From Thermomucor indicae-seudaticae (lineage: Eukaryota; Mucoromycota; Mucoromycetes; Mucorales; Lichtheimiaceae), in the NCBI GenBank assembly GCA_000787465.1, contig JSYX01000174.1, forward strand, positions 1-17,826: DNA of 17,826 nucleotides, in the 5' to 3' direction. The notes under the pieces are model-generated. The model did no database searches and was not told the origin of the DNA. It worked only from the letters and a program-made list of their open reading frames with translations. Every line of letters starts with the position of its first letter. Position 1 is the first letter of the stretch. Shown here one piece after another: positions 16,831 through 17,826 of this stretch. The position numbers and the translations under genes are program-made.

Positions 16831-17690
16831 AAAAACATTGTCTTTAATTATTGTTGAGTGTCTATGGATATGTAAATCTTGCAAGTGGGGTATTGTGACA
16901 AAATAAAGAACAATCGCCAAGTGTAATTCATGTATTGCAGAAGGTAGATTATAACATGAGGGGCAGCGGCTGGCCTAAGGCCTGGTTCTGTCACATTTTT
17001 CTGTTCGATATCATGAGGACGGTATCCAAGTTGTTGAATAGGGTCGAAAGACGAGTATCAGGAAACGAAGGAAGTAGAGTAGGACACCAGTTTCAGGCTG
17101 CAAGTGTAATCGGGCCCGTCTGATCTATTCTGCTCGCTTGTCCCGTTGAGGCACAGACATTCTCCAAATGGAACAAGAGAAACAAGGCGACCCTGGGCAT
17201 GGCCTACATGCCATGCTTTGCCAAGCGGCTGTCTGTTTGTTTTTATTGTGCCACCCATCCGAGATGACCGACATCAGATGAAGTGGCAACACGCAGCTTC
17301 ATTCAACTCACGAATCTTGGCTGAAATTCCAGACGCACGAGTTTGTTTCTTCTTATTAACTATGACGGCAATGGCGCGTTTACTTGGAAACAGTTGGACA
17401 AGCTTAAGTCATTAATCGGAGGATACCTTTGGACGACAGTTAGCGATGAACTTTGAATCGGGAATTATACGTGCACGACATTTTTCGTAGCAGTCACGAA
17501 GTGTCGTGTAGGAAAGGTTTGTCGCTTAGACGTCGCCATTGCTATGACGAAAGGAATCAGGTGTGTGCCCGACGCGTGAAGGCAACCCATTCAAGCTTGA
17601 GAATGTAAAATGATGAGCGTAGAAGTGCTCTTTGGCGCAAGGGATATATATACTCGCATTTTCGTCTTGTTACGGACACTGCCACTTTTC
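16831..17690. other. Right flank, no recognised gene
   Basis: Open frames here are short (62-89 codons) and have no motif that I know. An AATAAA at 16901-16906 is a possible extra poly(A) site. CACGACA occurs at 17474-17480 (+) and in inverted form (TGTCGTG) at 17502-17508, the same core as in the tandem repeat that follows. A TATATATA-like sequence lies at 17645-17651. Confidence 0.35.
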
Positions 17691-17778
17691 CCTTCTGTGC
17701 ACGACACATCCGCCTTATGTGCACGACATTGCTGCCTTACGTACACGACATTTCTGCCTTATGTGCATAACACTTATC
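17691..17778 (+). repeat. 22-bp tandem repeat, four copies
   Basis: Copies start at 17691, 17713, 17735 and 17757, with an exact 22-bp period. The shared pattern is CCTTATGTGCACGACA followed by about six variable bases; the first three copies agree best and the fourth is degenerate (GCATAACA). A period of 22 is not a multiple of three, which argues against a coding repeat. Confidence 0.75.
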
Positions 17779-17826
17779 TAAGAGAACAGGCATTATTCGT
17801 TGTACATAAGAAACTTTTTCTGTAGA

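Noticed and set aside
17691..17778. CRISPR-like array
   Set aside because: The 22-bp period leaves no unique spacers between repeats, and the context is a fungal nuclear genome.

Overview
The window is nuclear DNA from a filamentous fungus, most likely an early-diverging one (Mucoromycota, probably Mucorales; inference). The reasons are genes packed with canonical GT-AG introns of about 51-70 nt, AATAAA-type poly(A) signals, a full-length DHX34-type RNA helicase (a family missing from budding yeast), and a decayed gene of the Ndc10/GCR1_C type that is common in these genomes. No tRNA, rRNA or CRISPR was seen.

Left half (about 1.1-10.9 kb) is a compact housekeeping block. A 17-exon DHX34 orthologue (1149-5563, +, about 1142 aa) is followed 156 bp later by a DEK_C-SWIB chromatin protein of the Uaf30/Tri1 type (5720-6497, +). 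About 1.5 kb without a convincing gene then leads to a six-exon PTR2/POT oligopeptide transporter (7981-10022, +, 575 aa), whose upstream region holds three identical GATA-factor heptamers. The intronless splicing factor SF3A2/Prp11 (10204-10890, -) lies tail-to-tail with it.

Right half (11.2-16.8 kb) is a different kind of territory. Four paralogous units (U1-U4) each carry the same compact promoter cassette: a TGAGTCA bZIP-type site, a CTTT tract ending in TATAG, a CTGACAA box, then TATAAA at constant spacing. Each then has a short ORF for a basic, proline-rich protein of 65-99 aa starting MTI(M/T)D, a shared GTAAGT element at the 3' end of the ORF that looks like an intron, and an AATAAA signal. 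I recognise no known family. Non-coding parts look better conserved than the proline-rich bodies, and the units are mosaics of one another, which suggests recombination or gene conversion. Orphan unit ends suggest that further copies have been lost. Between U2 and U3 lies a frameshifted, stop-containing pseudogene (13442-15292, -) with an NDC10_II-like core and a GCR1_C-like end, a lineage related to Crypton tyrosine recombinases.

The last kilobase has no recognised gene but ends with four copies of a 22-bp tandem repeat (17691-17778). The small-gene array is the best candidate for something undescribed; the DHX34 gene model and the pseudogene are the next most informative.
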